Origin: Vulcanimicrobiota bacterium
Lineage (GTDB): Bacteria > Vulcanimicrobiota > JAJTBE01
Length of the DNA: 64,000 nt
Assembly: GCA_021107945.1 (NCBI GenBank)
Contig: JAIORV010000160.1
Location: forward strand, 1 to 64,000
Direction: 5' to 3'
In this document: positions 8,830-16,976 of the stretch, piece after piece
Numbering within the stretch: position 1 is the first letter of the stretch
Layout of the letters: each line of letters opens with the position of its first letter
Notes under the pieces: generated by a model
The model's database searches: none
Seen by the model: only the letters and a program-made list of their open reading frames with translations
Told to the model about the DNA's origin: nothing
Position numbers and translations under genes: made by a program

Positions 8830-9636
8830 TTACTTTTTTTCCACAAGTAACACATATTCCAGGTTGTTGAAATGTACCGCCGCTTTGATCTGAACGGATT
8901 TGTAAAGAATATTTTCAACTCCGTATATTCTCGACACTTCGCCGATAATTTTTCCCGGCGGGTAAATTCTTGAAAGTCGCGATGTTATTATCTTGTCGCC
9001 CACCTTTACCTCGGCGTCAGCTTCGATATATTTCATGCGGCATGTATTTCTGCCCTCGCCATAGACCACTCCCAGCGCGCCGGAGGAAACGACCTGTGAG
9101 GGCACGGCGGATTTCTCGTTAAAAATAAGCCTTACTTTTGAAGTATATTTTGATACGGAAACAACTCTGCCCACGAGTCCCTCCGCCGATATTGCAACCA
9201 TATTCTTCTTTACGCCATGTTTGAATCCCTTATTTAGCTTGATGGATTGAAACCAGTTGTCGGGATTCCTGGCGATTACTTCAGCCGCAATTACCTTCCC
9301 TTTCTGATGTCGAGATATATCCAAAAGTTTGCGTAAAGTTTTATTTTCATCAATAGCCCGGTTATATTTTTCCTGTTCTTCCCGCAGAGCGTATATTTCA
9401 GTCTGGAGCTTCTTGTTACCCTCTTCAAGAGTGGCAATTTTTGTGAAGGATCTCCAGGTGCCGGATATACTCTTACCTACACCGGTAAAGAAGGATTGCA
9501 GGGGAACAAAAACAGTAGATGAAGCTTTTTCTACTTTATTGGCTTCACCTTTTTGATAAGTATCCCACTGAATAAGTATTGCCACAATACTTATCGCCAG
9601 GATAATTAATATAGCTATTACTTTTTTCTTCCCCAT
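8830..9636 (-). CDS. mreC: Rod shape-determining protein MreC
   Basis: 268 residues: one N-terminal membrane anchor (VIAILIILAISIVAILIQW), a coiled coil at ~65-105 (TLEEGNKKLQTEIYALREEQ) and two beta-rich extracytoplasmic domains with the family segments VIARNPDNWFQSIKLNKG, GLVGRVVSVS and YIEADAEVKVGDKIITS. MreC is the periplasmic scaffold linking MreB/MreD to penicillin-binding proteins. It is upstream of mreD in a two-gene unit and separated from mreB by a 436-bp repeat-containing spacer, a wider gap than in most mre operons. Confidence 0.93.
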   Translation of the reverse strand: MGKKKVIAILIILAISIVAILIQWDTYQKGEANKVEKASSTVFVPLQSFFTGVGKSISGTWRSFTKIATLEEGNKKLQTEIYALREEQEKYNRAIDENKTLRKLLDISRHQKGKVIAAEVIARNPDNWFQSIKLNKGFKHGVKKNMVAISAEGLVGRVVSVSKYTSKVRLIFNEKSAVPSQVVSSGALGVVYGEGRNTCRMKYIEADAEVKVGDKIITSRLSRIYPPGKIIGEVSRIYGVENILYKSVQIKAAVHFNNLEYVLLVEKK

Positions 9637-10072
9637 TAGTTAAACTGTCTCAAATAAATCCTGCCTATTTCTGTTGGTCTTATGCAGGAGTAGTTTTGCA
9701 GGAGCCTTTTTCCCAAAGGCGACTTGCTCCTTAACTTGATTTTAACATATGCTGCCTATTTCCTTTAACCTACTGCGGAAGAAGTATTTGGAAATAGTTT
9801 TGTAGGAGCCTTTTCTAAAAGCGATTCTTTCAGATAACATTTATTAATGGCATAATCGGGACACAATGATCGCGATTTTATTGAGATATTCGTTTCCCGG
9901 AAAACCAAAAACCTGCTATTTTTAAACGGTATCGTTTTTATCGCAGGTAAAAAATTATATCGGAGAATGCCTGAAATTTGATGCGTATAATTGGCAGTGA
10001 ACCCTCGTATATAATAGATTCTCTGCGCCCTCCGCGGTGAGTTTAAAAGCTTTATCCGGGTTTAAATGTTGT
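9637..10072. other. mreB-mreC spacer with REP-like and CTCTGCGG repeats
   Basis: No gene seen. It holds two REP-like GCAG/GTAG-headed hairpins (9692-9723, TTTGCAGGAGCCTTTTTCCC then AAAGGCGACT; 9802-9829, GTAGGAGCCTTTTCTAAAAG then CGAT) and an extended CTCTGCG repeat at 10017-10060. A short inverted stretch around 9928-9952 (CTGCTATTTTTAAACGG … GCAG) may also pair. Whether mreC has its own promoter here is not evident. Confidence 0.6.
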
Positions 10073-11122
10073 TTATCCCAGTCTCATTTCCTTCCCCATA
10101 AATACTCGTTTGAATAATTTTGGGCTTTTGAACAGTCTTTCGCACCCCAGCGCAACGCTTGAAATGGGATCCTCGGAATTCTTACAAAGAACCCCCGATG
10201 CTTTTGATAGAACCTCATCAAGGTGACGCAGGAGACTGCCTCCGCCGATAAGGGTAACTCCCTGCTCATAAATATCTGCTGACAATTCCGGCGGGGTTGT
10301 CTCGAGAGTTTGTTTTAAAAGCTCCACTAACAGTTGGACTATCTCCTGGAGAGCTCCGCATATTTCGTTGCTGTCAATCTCCAGTGAACGCGGAAGTCCG
10401 CCGGTGAGATCTCTTCCTCTAACAATTGCTGAATGAGTCACCTTTGTCTCCATAGCAGATCCTATGGATATCTTTAATTCCTCGGCGGTACGAATTCCGA
10501 TAAGTAAATTATATTTTTTCCTTACATAATTGAGAATCGCTTCATCCATTTCATCCCCGGCAATTCTTGAAGTGCGCGCCTGGACAATATCCCCCATGGA
10601 GGTAACCGCCATTTCGGATGTTCCGCCTCCGATATCAACAACCATGCTCCCCTGGGGTTGCATTATGGGAAGTCCCGCTCCAATCGCCCCGGCAAGCGGT
10701 TGCTCGATAATATAGACACGACGCGCGCCCGCCGCCTTAGCCGCCTCGGAAACCGCTCTCCATTCAACATCCGTCACATCGCTGGGCACGCCTATTATGA
10801 CTCTGGGCTTTATAACGCCGTCAACCTTCAGTTTTTTCAGAAGATGTTGAATCAACTCCTCCGCCACGTCAAAATCGGCAATCACACCGTCCTTGATTGG
10901 GCGGACAATCTCGATGTTTCCGGGAGTTCTCCCCACCATGTTGCGGGCCTCGGTCCCCACAGCGATTATCTTCTCTGTGTCAAGGTCCCGGGCGACGTAG
11001 GAAGGTTCAATAAGAACAATCCCCTTTCCCTTTACAAATATGGGAGTATTGGACGTGCCAAGGTCTATGCCCACATCCGCCGAGAAACTGCTTAATAAAT
11101 TGTCAAGGTATATGTATGACAT
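10073..11122 (-). CDS. mreB: Rod shape-determining actin homologue MreB
   Basis: 349 residues with the actin/Hsp70 nucleotide-binding signatures: phosphate 1 DVGIDLGTSNTPIFVKG (residues ~16-32), connect 1, phosphate 2 GSMVVDIGGGTSEMAV, adenosine motif GVTLIGGGSLLRHLDEVL. Family peptides IVRPIKDGVIADF, EQPLAGAIGAGLPI and RIAGDEMDEAI confirm MreB. It polymerises under the membrane and positions the elongasome. TSNTPIF replaces the more common TANTLVY at the phosphate loop, a mild divergence. It is upstream of mreC/mreD on the same strand. Confidence 0.97.
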   Translation of the reverse strand: MSYIYLDNLLSSFSADVGIDLGTSNTPIFVKGKGIVLIEPSYVARDLDTEKIIAVGTEARNMVGRTPGNIEIVRPIKDGVIADFDVAEELIQHLLKKLKVDGVIKPRVIIGVPSDVTDVEWRAVSEAAKAAGARRVYIIEQPLAGAIGAGLPIMQPQGSMVVDIGGGTSEMAVTSMGDIVQARTSRIAGDEMDEAILNYVRKKYNLLIGIRTAEELKISIGSAMETKVTHSAIVRGRDLTGGLPRSLEIDSNEICGALQEIVQLLVELLKQTLETTPPELSADIYEQGVTLIGGGSLLRHLDEVLSKASGVLCKNSEDPISSVALGCERLFKSPKLFKRVFMGKEMRLG

Positions 11123-11192
11123 GATTGGTTATGAGAGGTGAGAGGTGAGAAACGGGATCCGATTTCCGTTATCCGTTATCCGTTATCCGTTT

Positions 11193-11218
11193 ATCGGGAC
11201 GGGGACGTCCCTCCTACA
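11193..11218 (-). repeat. REP element, GTAG-headed class A
   Basis: On the minus strand: TGTAGGAGGGACGTCC then CCGTCCCGAT. GTAG head plus a GGGACG/CGTCCC hairpin, identical to the repeats flanking the RAYT genes at 39.1-39.8 and 58.4-59.1 kb. It lies between maf and mreB within a run of degenerate (GGGAAACGGGAT)-like microrepeats. Confidence 0.85.
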
Positions 11219-11260
11219 GTTTCAACCTCTGATCTCCGTCATCCGTTCTCCATTCTCCTA

Positions 11261-11878
11261 TCACGGATTCATCAAATTCACCCCGATTTTTTTTAACATC
11301 AGATAAAGCTTCATCAGGGGTAATCCCACGACATTGGGATAATCTCCTTTTATCGAATCCACCAGGAAAACACCGTATCCCTGGATCCCGTAAGCCCCCG
11401 CTTTATCTGTATATTCACCGGTTTTGACATAATTATCAATCTCCACCGGATCCAGTTTTCGAAATGTAACCTCTGTTTCTTCGAAATCTTCCATTAACCT
11501 TCCGCCGGGGAGAGATAAAAGTACCACCCCGGTAATAACCCGGTGAGTCCTGCCTGACAGCTTATTCAACATAATCCTTGCTTCTTTTTCACTTCCGGGT
11601 TTTGGAAGGAGGTGGTTGTCAATAACAACGATTGTGTCCGCCCCGATAAGCACAATTTCTTCATCTCCCTCATGACTCTGGGGAGATTTCTTGATTGTCG
11701 AGGCCGCTGCTCTCACTTTTTCAATAGCATTCTCGCAGGCAAGATGTCTGAAATCCGTGAGATCCCCTTCATGTTGATTTTTTTCATTAGTCGAAGTTAC
11801 CAAGATATCAAAGGGGACGTTAAACTTTTCCAGCATTTCCTTCCTGCGCGGTGAACCTGAAGCAAGTATGATTTTCAT
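11261..11878 (-). CDS. maf: Maf-family nucleoside triphosphate pyrophosphatase
   Basis: 205 residues starting MKIILASGSPRRKEML, the Maf phosphate-binding motif. Other family elements are ENAIEKVRAAA, IGADTIVVIDNHLLPKPGSEKEA, LSGRTHRVITGV, TEVTFRKL and the C-terminal AYGIQGYGVFLVDSIKGDYPNVVGLPL. Maf proteins hydrolyse non-canonical or canonical dNTP/NTP to the monophosphate and often sit beside mre genes, as here. I place the start at 11878, where the conserved N-terminus begins, and not at the upstream ATG at 11905. An insertion KKSPQSHEGDEEI before the DTIVV strand is slightly longer than usual. Confidence 0.93.
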   Translation of the reverse strand: MKIILASGSPRRKEMLEKFNVPFDILVTSTNEKNQHEGDLTDFRHLACENAIEKVRAAASTIKKSPQSHEGDEEIVLIGADTIVVIDNHLLPKPGSEKEARIMLNKLSGRTHRVITGVVLLSLPGGRLMEDFEETEVTFRKLDPVEIDNYVKTGEYTDKAGAYGIQGYGVFLVDSIKGDYPNVVGLPLMKLYLMLKKIGVNLMNP

Positions 11879-11932
11879 AGTTGGCTGATTATAACATAAG
11901 TGCATACCTTTGCCAAGTTTTATTCATGTTGT

Positions 11933-13180
11933 TTATCTTAACGGAATTGAGAAATTGCCGATCTTTATATCGGGAAATTTGCTCTTTATCTCGTCAAGAT
12001 ATTTTTTTACTCCGATAGATTTACCTCCGGGGTGACCCATAATCTCGAAATAATAATCAGGATCGATATTCAAATTCCTGATCTGGATCATGTCAATTTT
12101 ATATTCCTCCAGAAATTTGAAGAAAGCATCCCTCTCCTCTTCACGGTCATTTATTCCCGGAAGAAAGAGATGATTCAGAGAAATGAAGATTCCTTTCTCT
12201 TTGCCTCTTTTTATGCTTTCAATTACATCCCCGAATTTATATCCAACGGGGCGGAAATATTTTTGATATCTCTCCTCTATGGCACTGTTCAAGCTTACTC
12301 TCATGCTGTCAAGTCCGGCGTCGAAAAGCTCGCTCATCATATCGGGCAAGCTTGCGTTTGTGTTTATGTTTATCGTGCCTTTATCGGTATCCTGGCGGAT
12401 TTTTCTGATTGCATCGGCAATAAGCTTCCCTTTCATCAAAGGCTCCCCCTCGCAACCCTGTCCGAAGCTTATTATGCCGCCTTTTGTCTCAAGGTGAGGA
12501 ACGGCAATTTCAACAATCTCATTAACCGTAGGGATAAATTTTATTCTATCCTGGGGTGACGGAACGCCGTTAATGCGATTTTCCGAGATACATCCCCCGC
12601 ATCTTGCATTACACACCGGGCTAACAGGGATTCCGCCTTCCCATCTATCATAAAAGATATTTTGCGCTGTAAAACATTTGTACTCAACACTGCAGTTGGA
12701 CAGGTGTTTCAACAGCCTGTTTTTTTTATGCGCCTTGAGCTTTCGCTTTATTTTGCCCGCCAAATCCAGGCTGCTATACTGCGTGGGATCCCACCTGATA
12801 TCTTCATGGGTTTTAATGGCGGCGCAAAAAATATTCTCTCCCTGTATTGCCATTGCGGTGTATGCAAAGAAAGGAAGAATGCGGGCATCTTTTTCTTTCT
12901 TATATGCCGGCAGGTAAGTGCGGGTATATCCCGGTGGAATTATCGCCGCCACGGGGAACGCATTTTGCTTGTCGATTTTCCTGACCTCAACACTCCTCTT
13001 TTTCTTATCCCGACCAAGAGCAATCCTGTCAATCATCATTGACAACGAAGAACCCGGCGGCAGGGGAATGAAATCATCATCACTCAAGGGAATATTATCC
13101 TTTCCGGATCTTCCCATCGGTGTCAATCCAGGCTCTTCAAAAAGGTCGCCTGATTTATTTGATATTGCAAGGTAATACAT
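11933..13180 (-). CDS. Radical SAM protein with long N-terminal extension
   Basis: 415 residues. The first ~190 residues have no motif I recognise (beta-rich, LPPGSSLSMMIDRIALGRDKK). The radical SAM core follows: C-x3-C-x2-C (VCNARCGGCISE, around residue 190), then ISFGQGCEGEPLMKG (the GGEP-like SAM region), INTNASLPDMMSELFDAGLDSMRVSLNS and FISLNHLFLPGINDREEE. The core resembles pyruvate formate-lyase-activase/MoaA-like enzymes; the reaction cannot be assigned. It lies 54 bp upstream of maf on the same strand, so the two may be cotranscribed. No SPASM cluster is seen at the C-terminus. Confidence 0.85.
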   Translation of the reverse strand: MYYLAISNKSGDLFEEPGLTPMGRSGKDNIPLSDDDFIPLPPGSSLSMMIDRIALGRDKKKRSVEVRKIDKQNAFPVAAIIPPGYTRTYLPAYKKEKDARILPFFAYTAMAIQGENIFCAAIKTHEDIRWDPTQYSSLDLAGKIKRKLKAHKKNRLLKHLSNCSVEYKCFTAQNIFYDRWEGGIPVSPVCNARCGGCISENRINGVPSPQDRIKFIPTVNEIVEIAVPHLETKGGIISFGQGCEGEPLMKGKLIADAIRKIRQDTDKGTININTNASLPDMMSELFDAGLDSMRVSLNSAIEERYQKYFRPVGYKFGDVIESIKRGKEKGIFISLNHLFLPGINDREEERDAFFKFLEEYKIDMIQIRNLNIDPDYYFEIMGHPGGKSIGVKKYLDEIKSKFPDIKIGNFSIPLR

Positions 13181-13593
13181 ATTAAAAAATCTCCTTAAAT
13201 TATATTTATATCATTATTATTCATCCTTGATTATACTTTTGCTGTCACAATTCAACTGAACCTCATCACAGGGACGTCATCCTGAACTTGCCTGCCCTGA
13301 ACTTGTTTCAGAGTTTCAGGATCTATTCATGATAATTTCAGGTTCAATTTAAAAAAACCTGTACTGAACTCGTTTCAGGAACCAATATTCGAAAAATCAT
13401 TAATTCCAGAAGAACGGAGGGTGCCCTCTTATCAGGAAAGGATATTATTCCCTCATACATAAAATATATATTCAGGTGATCCTGCTATTCATCCGGGTGA
13501 TCCTGCTATTCATCCGGGAGCATCAATAATTCTTAAAAAATTATCAAGTCATTACCTAAACATAATATTTTATCTTGGAAGGGAGTATGTACA
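13181..13593. other. Repeat-rich spacer with a 21-bp tandem duplication
   Basis: No gene seen. 13270-13330 carries the widespread TCATCCTGAACTTG/TTTCAGGATCT spacer repeat in degenerate form. At ~13475-13517 the 21-bp unit GTGATCCTGCTATTCATCCGG-like occurs twice in tandem. The end holds the ribosome-binding site GGAAGGGAG of the following peptidase gene. Confidence 0.6.
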
Positions 13594-14823
13594 ATGAATA
13601 AGTTAATTGCCAGGTTTTTCACCTTGGCTCTTGTCATGAGCATGGCAGTATGTTTATTTGCAAATGCTGAGGAAAAACAATCCCCGGAGAAGAAAGGGGG
13701 GATTTCATTACCGGTGGGTGCCATTGTTGAAGCACCGATAAATCCAACAATTGTTAGAGCTGAGGGCAAGATAAACTTTGTATATGAATTACATATCACA
13801 AATATGAGTAAAAAACCCATAAATTTGAAGAAAATCGAGGTTTTTGGATATGTCGAGAGAGAATCTCCCCTTGTATGTTATAAAGCCAATGACTTCAAGG
13901 ATATACTTATAAGACTTGGCGAGAAACCCGGAGCGAACGACAACAGGGAAATCAAACCAGGCAAGAGAGCGGTGGCATATATCTGGATTGCGCTGGATGA
14001 AAAAAGGCTTGTGCCCGACAAATTATATCATCGGATTACTTTTGACGAGGATGAAATCTCCAGGGGAGAGTTGGCGGTTCTCAATGTGCCGATAATCAAT
14101 GTAAGCAAGGAAAAGCCGATAAGAATCCATTCGCCTTTATTTGGCAACGGTTGGCTGGCGGCCGAGGGGCCGATAAATATTAACGGTTATTCACATCATC
14201 GTTTTGGTATTATTCCATTTAAAGGCAAGGCATGGATTCCACAACGTTTTGCCATAGACTGGATGAAGTTCGGTCCCGACGGGGAACTATTCCATGGAGA
14301 TCCTTCGAAAAACGAAAACTGGTATTGCTACGGTAAGAAAATACACTCCGTCGCCGACGGGATTGTTGTTGAAGCGATGGACGGTGTGCCGGAAAATGTG
14401 CCTCTTGCCAAAGAGAAAGCGGTGCCGATGACTTTGGAGAATATATGTGGAAATTATGCACTAATTGACATCGGTAATGGACATTATGCGCTCTACGCTC
14501 ACATGATACCCGGAAGCGTAAAGGTTAAAAAGGGGGATAAAGTTAAAACCGGGCAGGTGCTTGGCTTGCTGGGAAATTCAGGTAATTCCACTGCTCCCCA
14601 CCTGCACTTCCATATAAGTACCACCCCATCGGGCAATTTGCTGGCCTCCGAGGGTTTGCCGTTCGAGATTGGATCTTTCCTGTATGAGGGAAAAATTCCG
14701 GTTCCATTTGAATGTGAAAGCATAAAAGGAATGGTATGGAAAAAGAAGCCCGGTGCGAAACCGGTGGCTCGAAAGAACGAGGTCCCGCTTGGATACAAGA
14801 TTTATGCGTTTCCGGAAAAATGA
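13594..14823 (+). CDS. Exported M23 (LytM-type) zinc peptidase
   Basis: 409 residues with a signal peptide (MNKLIARFFTLALVMSMAVC, cleavage near FANA). Residues ~30-180 are a beta-sandwich-like region of unknown role. The M23 domain is C-terminal (~200-370): RFAIDW carries the first zinc-ligand Asp in the position of HxxxD, and NGHYALYAHM and APHLHFHIS supply the remaining His ligands; KVKKGDKVKTGQVLGLLGNSGNS is the usual LytM loop. It should cleave peptidoglycan cross-bridges or act as an envelope-bound amidase activator. The typical first His of HxGxD is R/F here, a variant seen in some exported M23 proteins. Start ATG has GGAAGGGAG upstream. No clear operon partner. Confidence 0.88.
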   Translation: MNKLIARFFTLALVMSMAVCLFANAEEKQSPEKKGGISLPVGAIVEAPINPTIVRAEGKINFVYELHITNMSKKPINLKKIEVFGYVERESPLVCYKANDFKDILIRLGEKPGANDNREIKPGKRAVAYIWIALDEKRLVPDKLYHRITFDEDEISRGELAVLNVPIINVSKEKPIRIHSPLFGNGWLAAEGPININGYSHHRFGIIPFKGKAWIPQRFAIDWMKFGPDGELFHGDPSKNENWYCYGKKIHSVADGIVVEAMDGVPENVPLAKEKAVPMTLENICGNYALIDIGNGHYALYAHMIPGSVKVKKGDKVKTGQVLGLLGNSGNSTAPHLHFHISTTPSGNLLASEGLPFEIGSFLYEGKIPVPFECESIKGMVWKKKPGAKPVARKNEVPLGYKIYAFPEK

Positions 14824-14888
14824 AACATAATGCCGGAGGCAGATCTCCTTTATCTTTATATACATCTTTAATTATTGGTTATTTTCTG

Positions 14889-15027
14889 ATAAACCGCAAA
14901 GAAGCAAAGGGCGCAAAGGTTCCCGTAAAGAAATTTTACAAACAATTCTTTGTTTACAATCGGAAATACGACCGTTGGTCCATCAATCCCTTGAACCCTC
15001 TGTGGTCTCTGTGGTCTTTGCGGTAAA
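14889..15027. repeat. Inverted pair of CTTTGCGG repeats
   Basis: AAACCGCAAAGAAGCAAAGG at 14890 and CTCTGTGGTCTCTGTGG then TCTTTGCGGT at 14998-15024 are copies of the same dispersed repeat facing each other about 80 bp apart, so the spacer RNA could fold into a large imperfect hairpin just upstream of the flavin oxidoreductase gene. Confidence 0.6.
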
Positions 15028-15105
15028 AAAAATGTCATCAAAGAACCTCCAGACTATCCCGACTGGACAAATGAAAAACCAGGCACAATATAAAGGAGAA
15101 AGATA

Positions 15106-16278
15106 TTGGACAGCATCCTTTTTAAAAAAACAAAAATAAACAACCTGGAATTGAAAAACCGTTTCCTGATGTCAGCCGCCGCAAGCGCCAAGGTGACGGA
15201 AGACGGTGATATTATTGCAGACAAGCCATTGATTCATTACAGGGTTGCAAGGGGAGGCGTGGGGCTGATAATAAACGGCGCCGCGAATGTCCATATATCG
15301 GGACGAAGCTCCATCAAATCGTCATTAATTGATGATGATGAAAGGATACCGTCTTTCAGGCGGTTTGCCGACAGAGTACATGCAGGAGGGGCGCCGGTGT
15401 CGTTCCAATTGACACATGGGGGTTTATGGGCGGGAGCTTTTCAGATTGCAAACGACCGTCGCCCCTTCGCTCCGTCGTACGTTATTCAAGACAAGCTCTG
15501 TAAATATATGAGTCCAAATCGTGAAGATTGTCCCGCCACAGAAGAACAAGTCTATGAAATAATCGAGGCATACGGCGACTCTGCGGCGCGTGCAAAAAAG
15601 GCAGGATTTGACGCCGTGGAAGTTCATGCCGCCCATGACTCATTGCTTGCGCAATTTCTATCCCCTGTTACAAATATCCGTCAGGATAAGTGGGGCGGTA
15701 ATATTGAGAACCGATGCAGACTCCATTGTGAGGTTATGGCGAACATTCGCAAAAAAGTCGGGGCGGGATTCCCGGTGATAATCAAGCTCGGGGTATGTGA
15801 GGATCTCAAGGGAGGACTTACCCTGGATGACGGAATAAAGGCGGCTGAAATAATCGCACAAAAAGGTGATGTGGACGCTATCGAAGTAAGTCAGGGTCTC
15901 AGTTCCAGCGACGTGGATTTTAACGGAATGTCGATAAAGACCGGCATCAACAGCATTAAAAAAGAAGCATACTACCGGGAATGGACGAAGGCTGTGAAAT
16001 CAGCGGTCGGAGGCGGTGCCCTCGTTATTATGCAGGGAGGTCTAAGGAGCTTTGAGTTAATGGAGGAAGTTGTACAAAATGGGGAAGCTGACCTTGTTTC
16101 GATGTGCAGGCCTTATATCTGCGAGCCTGGAATAGTAAACCGCTGGATGGAAGGTGATCGTGAAAAGGCGAAATGTATCTCCTGTAATAATTGCATAATT
16201 GAGGGAATAATGAAAGGAAAGCCGCTGGAATGCGGGTTGAGGGAGAAATTGGGTGTTCCGGATTACACAAAGGAATAA
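15106..16278 (+). CDS. NADH:flavin oxidoreductase (Old Yellow Enzyme type) with Fe-S motif
   Basis: 390 residues forming one FMN TIM barrel: LKNRFLMSAAAS, VEVHAAHDSLLAQFLSPVTN with the His-x2-His substrate pair, RQDKWGGNIENRCR and FELMEEVVQNGEADLVSMCRPYI. After the barrel a cysteine set CISCNNC … C suggests a 4Fe-4S cluster as in 2,4-dienoyl-CoA reductase relatives, but the FAD and NAD(P) domains of those enzymes are absent, so electrons must come from another protein or directly from NAD(P)H. It probably reduces an enone or enoate. Translation starts at a TTG (15106), chosen because AAAGGAG lies 8-9 nt upstream. The ferritin-like gene follows after 61 bp and may be cotranscribed. Confidence 0.9.
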   Translation: MDSILFKKTKINNLELKNRFLMSAAASAKVTEDGDIIADKPLIHYRVARGGVGLIINGAANVHISGRSSIKSSLIDDDERIPSFRRFADRVHAGGAPVSFQLTHGGLWAGAFQIANDRRPFAPSYVIQDKLCKYMSPNREDCPATEEQVYEIIEAYGDSAARAKKAGFDAVEVHAAHDSLLAQFLSPVTNIRQDKWGGNIENRCRLHCEVMANIRKKVGAGFPVIIKLGVCEDLKGGLTLDDGIKAAEIIAQKGDVDAIEVSQGLSSSDVDFNGMSIKTGINSIKKEAYYREWTKAVKSAVGGGALVIMQGGLRSFELMEEVVQNGEADLVSMCRPYICEPGIVNRWMEGDREKAKCISCNNCIIEGIMKGKPLECGLREKLGVPDYTKE

Positions 16279-16339
16279 AATGAAAATAAGAGAATAAACA
16301 ACCCGGTTATTTATTATCCATAAAAAGGAGGAAGTTAAT

Positions 16340-16846
16340 ATGGGAACAAGAGGAAGAGAAATAGTAGGGATGGATGTTGACAAGCTTATAGGAAAGTTGA
16401 ATGCCGCCCTTGCCGACGAGTGGCTTGCTTACTATCAATACTGGGTAGGTGCCAGATTGGCAAAAGGCCCCATGCGGGGAATCGTTTCAAGCGAACTTAA
16501 TGAGCATGCAGGCGAGGAATTGGAGCACGCTGAGATATTGGTCGAGAGAATCCTTCAACTTGGAGGCAAACCGATTCTTAACCCGAAAGATTGGTTCGAG
16601 AAAACGAACTGTGGTTATGATACTCCAATGGATCCTTCAACAATGTCGCTCCTGGAGCAAAACATAAAAGGCGAACAATGCGCCATAGATGTTTATGTGA
16701 AATTGATGAATGAAGTGAAAGACGCTGATCCAATCACTTACAACATCATTGTTGATATACTGGAAGATGAAGTTCAGCATGAAGAGGATCTTCAAGCAAT
16801 ATTTGAGGATATCGAAATGATGAAGGAAAAACATATATGCGCCTGA
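16340..16846 (+). CDS. Ferritin-like diiron protein (bacterioferritin/Dps-like)
   Basis: 168 residues in a four-helix ferritin fold. Putative ferroxidase ligands: E in ALADEWLAYYQYW (helix 1), E-x2-H in ELEHAEILVERI (helix 2), E in NIKGEQCAIDVYVKL (helix 3), E-x2-H in LEDEVQHEEDLQAIF (helix 4). Such proteins oxidise and store iron or detoxify peroxide. Start ATG at 16340 is set by AAAGGAGG. A perfect 13-bp-stem terminator follows, ending the transcript that may also carry the flavin oxidoreductase. Confidence 0.9.
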   Translation: MGTRGREIVGMDVDKLIGKLNAALADEWLAYYQYWVGARLAKGPMRGIVSSELNEHAGEELEHAEILVERILQLGGKPILNPKDWFEKTNCGYDTPMDPSTMSLLEQNIKGEQCAIDVYVKLMNEVKDADPITYNIIVDILEDEVQHEEDLQAIFEDIEMMKEKHICA

Positions 16847-16883
16847 TGTGCATCATGAGTTAATTCATGCCAAAGATATAGTT

Positions 16884-16926
16884 AAATGGGAATGTTATCA
16901 AAACAACAACATTCCCATTTTTATTT
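16884..16926 (+). terminator. Rho-independent terminator after ferritin-like gene
   Basis: A perfect 13-bp stem AAATGGGAATGTT / AACATTCCCATTT with an 11-nt loop, followed by TTATTT. Placed 38 bp after the ferritin stop codon. Confidence 0.9.
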
Positions 16927-16929
16927 AAA

Positions 16930-16976
16930 AACGTAGCGCGGGTTTTCAAACCCGATAAAAAAGACCCGCTCGACTA
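16930..16976. repeat. REP-like GTAG-headed inverted pair
   Basis: ACGTAGCGCGGGTTTTCAAA then CCCGAT is a GTAG-headed hairpin (CGGGTTT/AAACCCG); GACCCGCTCGACTAC is an incomplete inverted copy whose CTAC overlaps the ade stop codon. The payload hairpin differs from class A REPs, so it belongs to a different REP class. Confidence 0.5.
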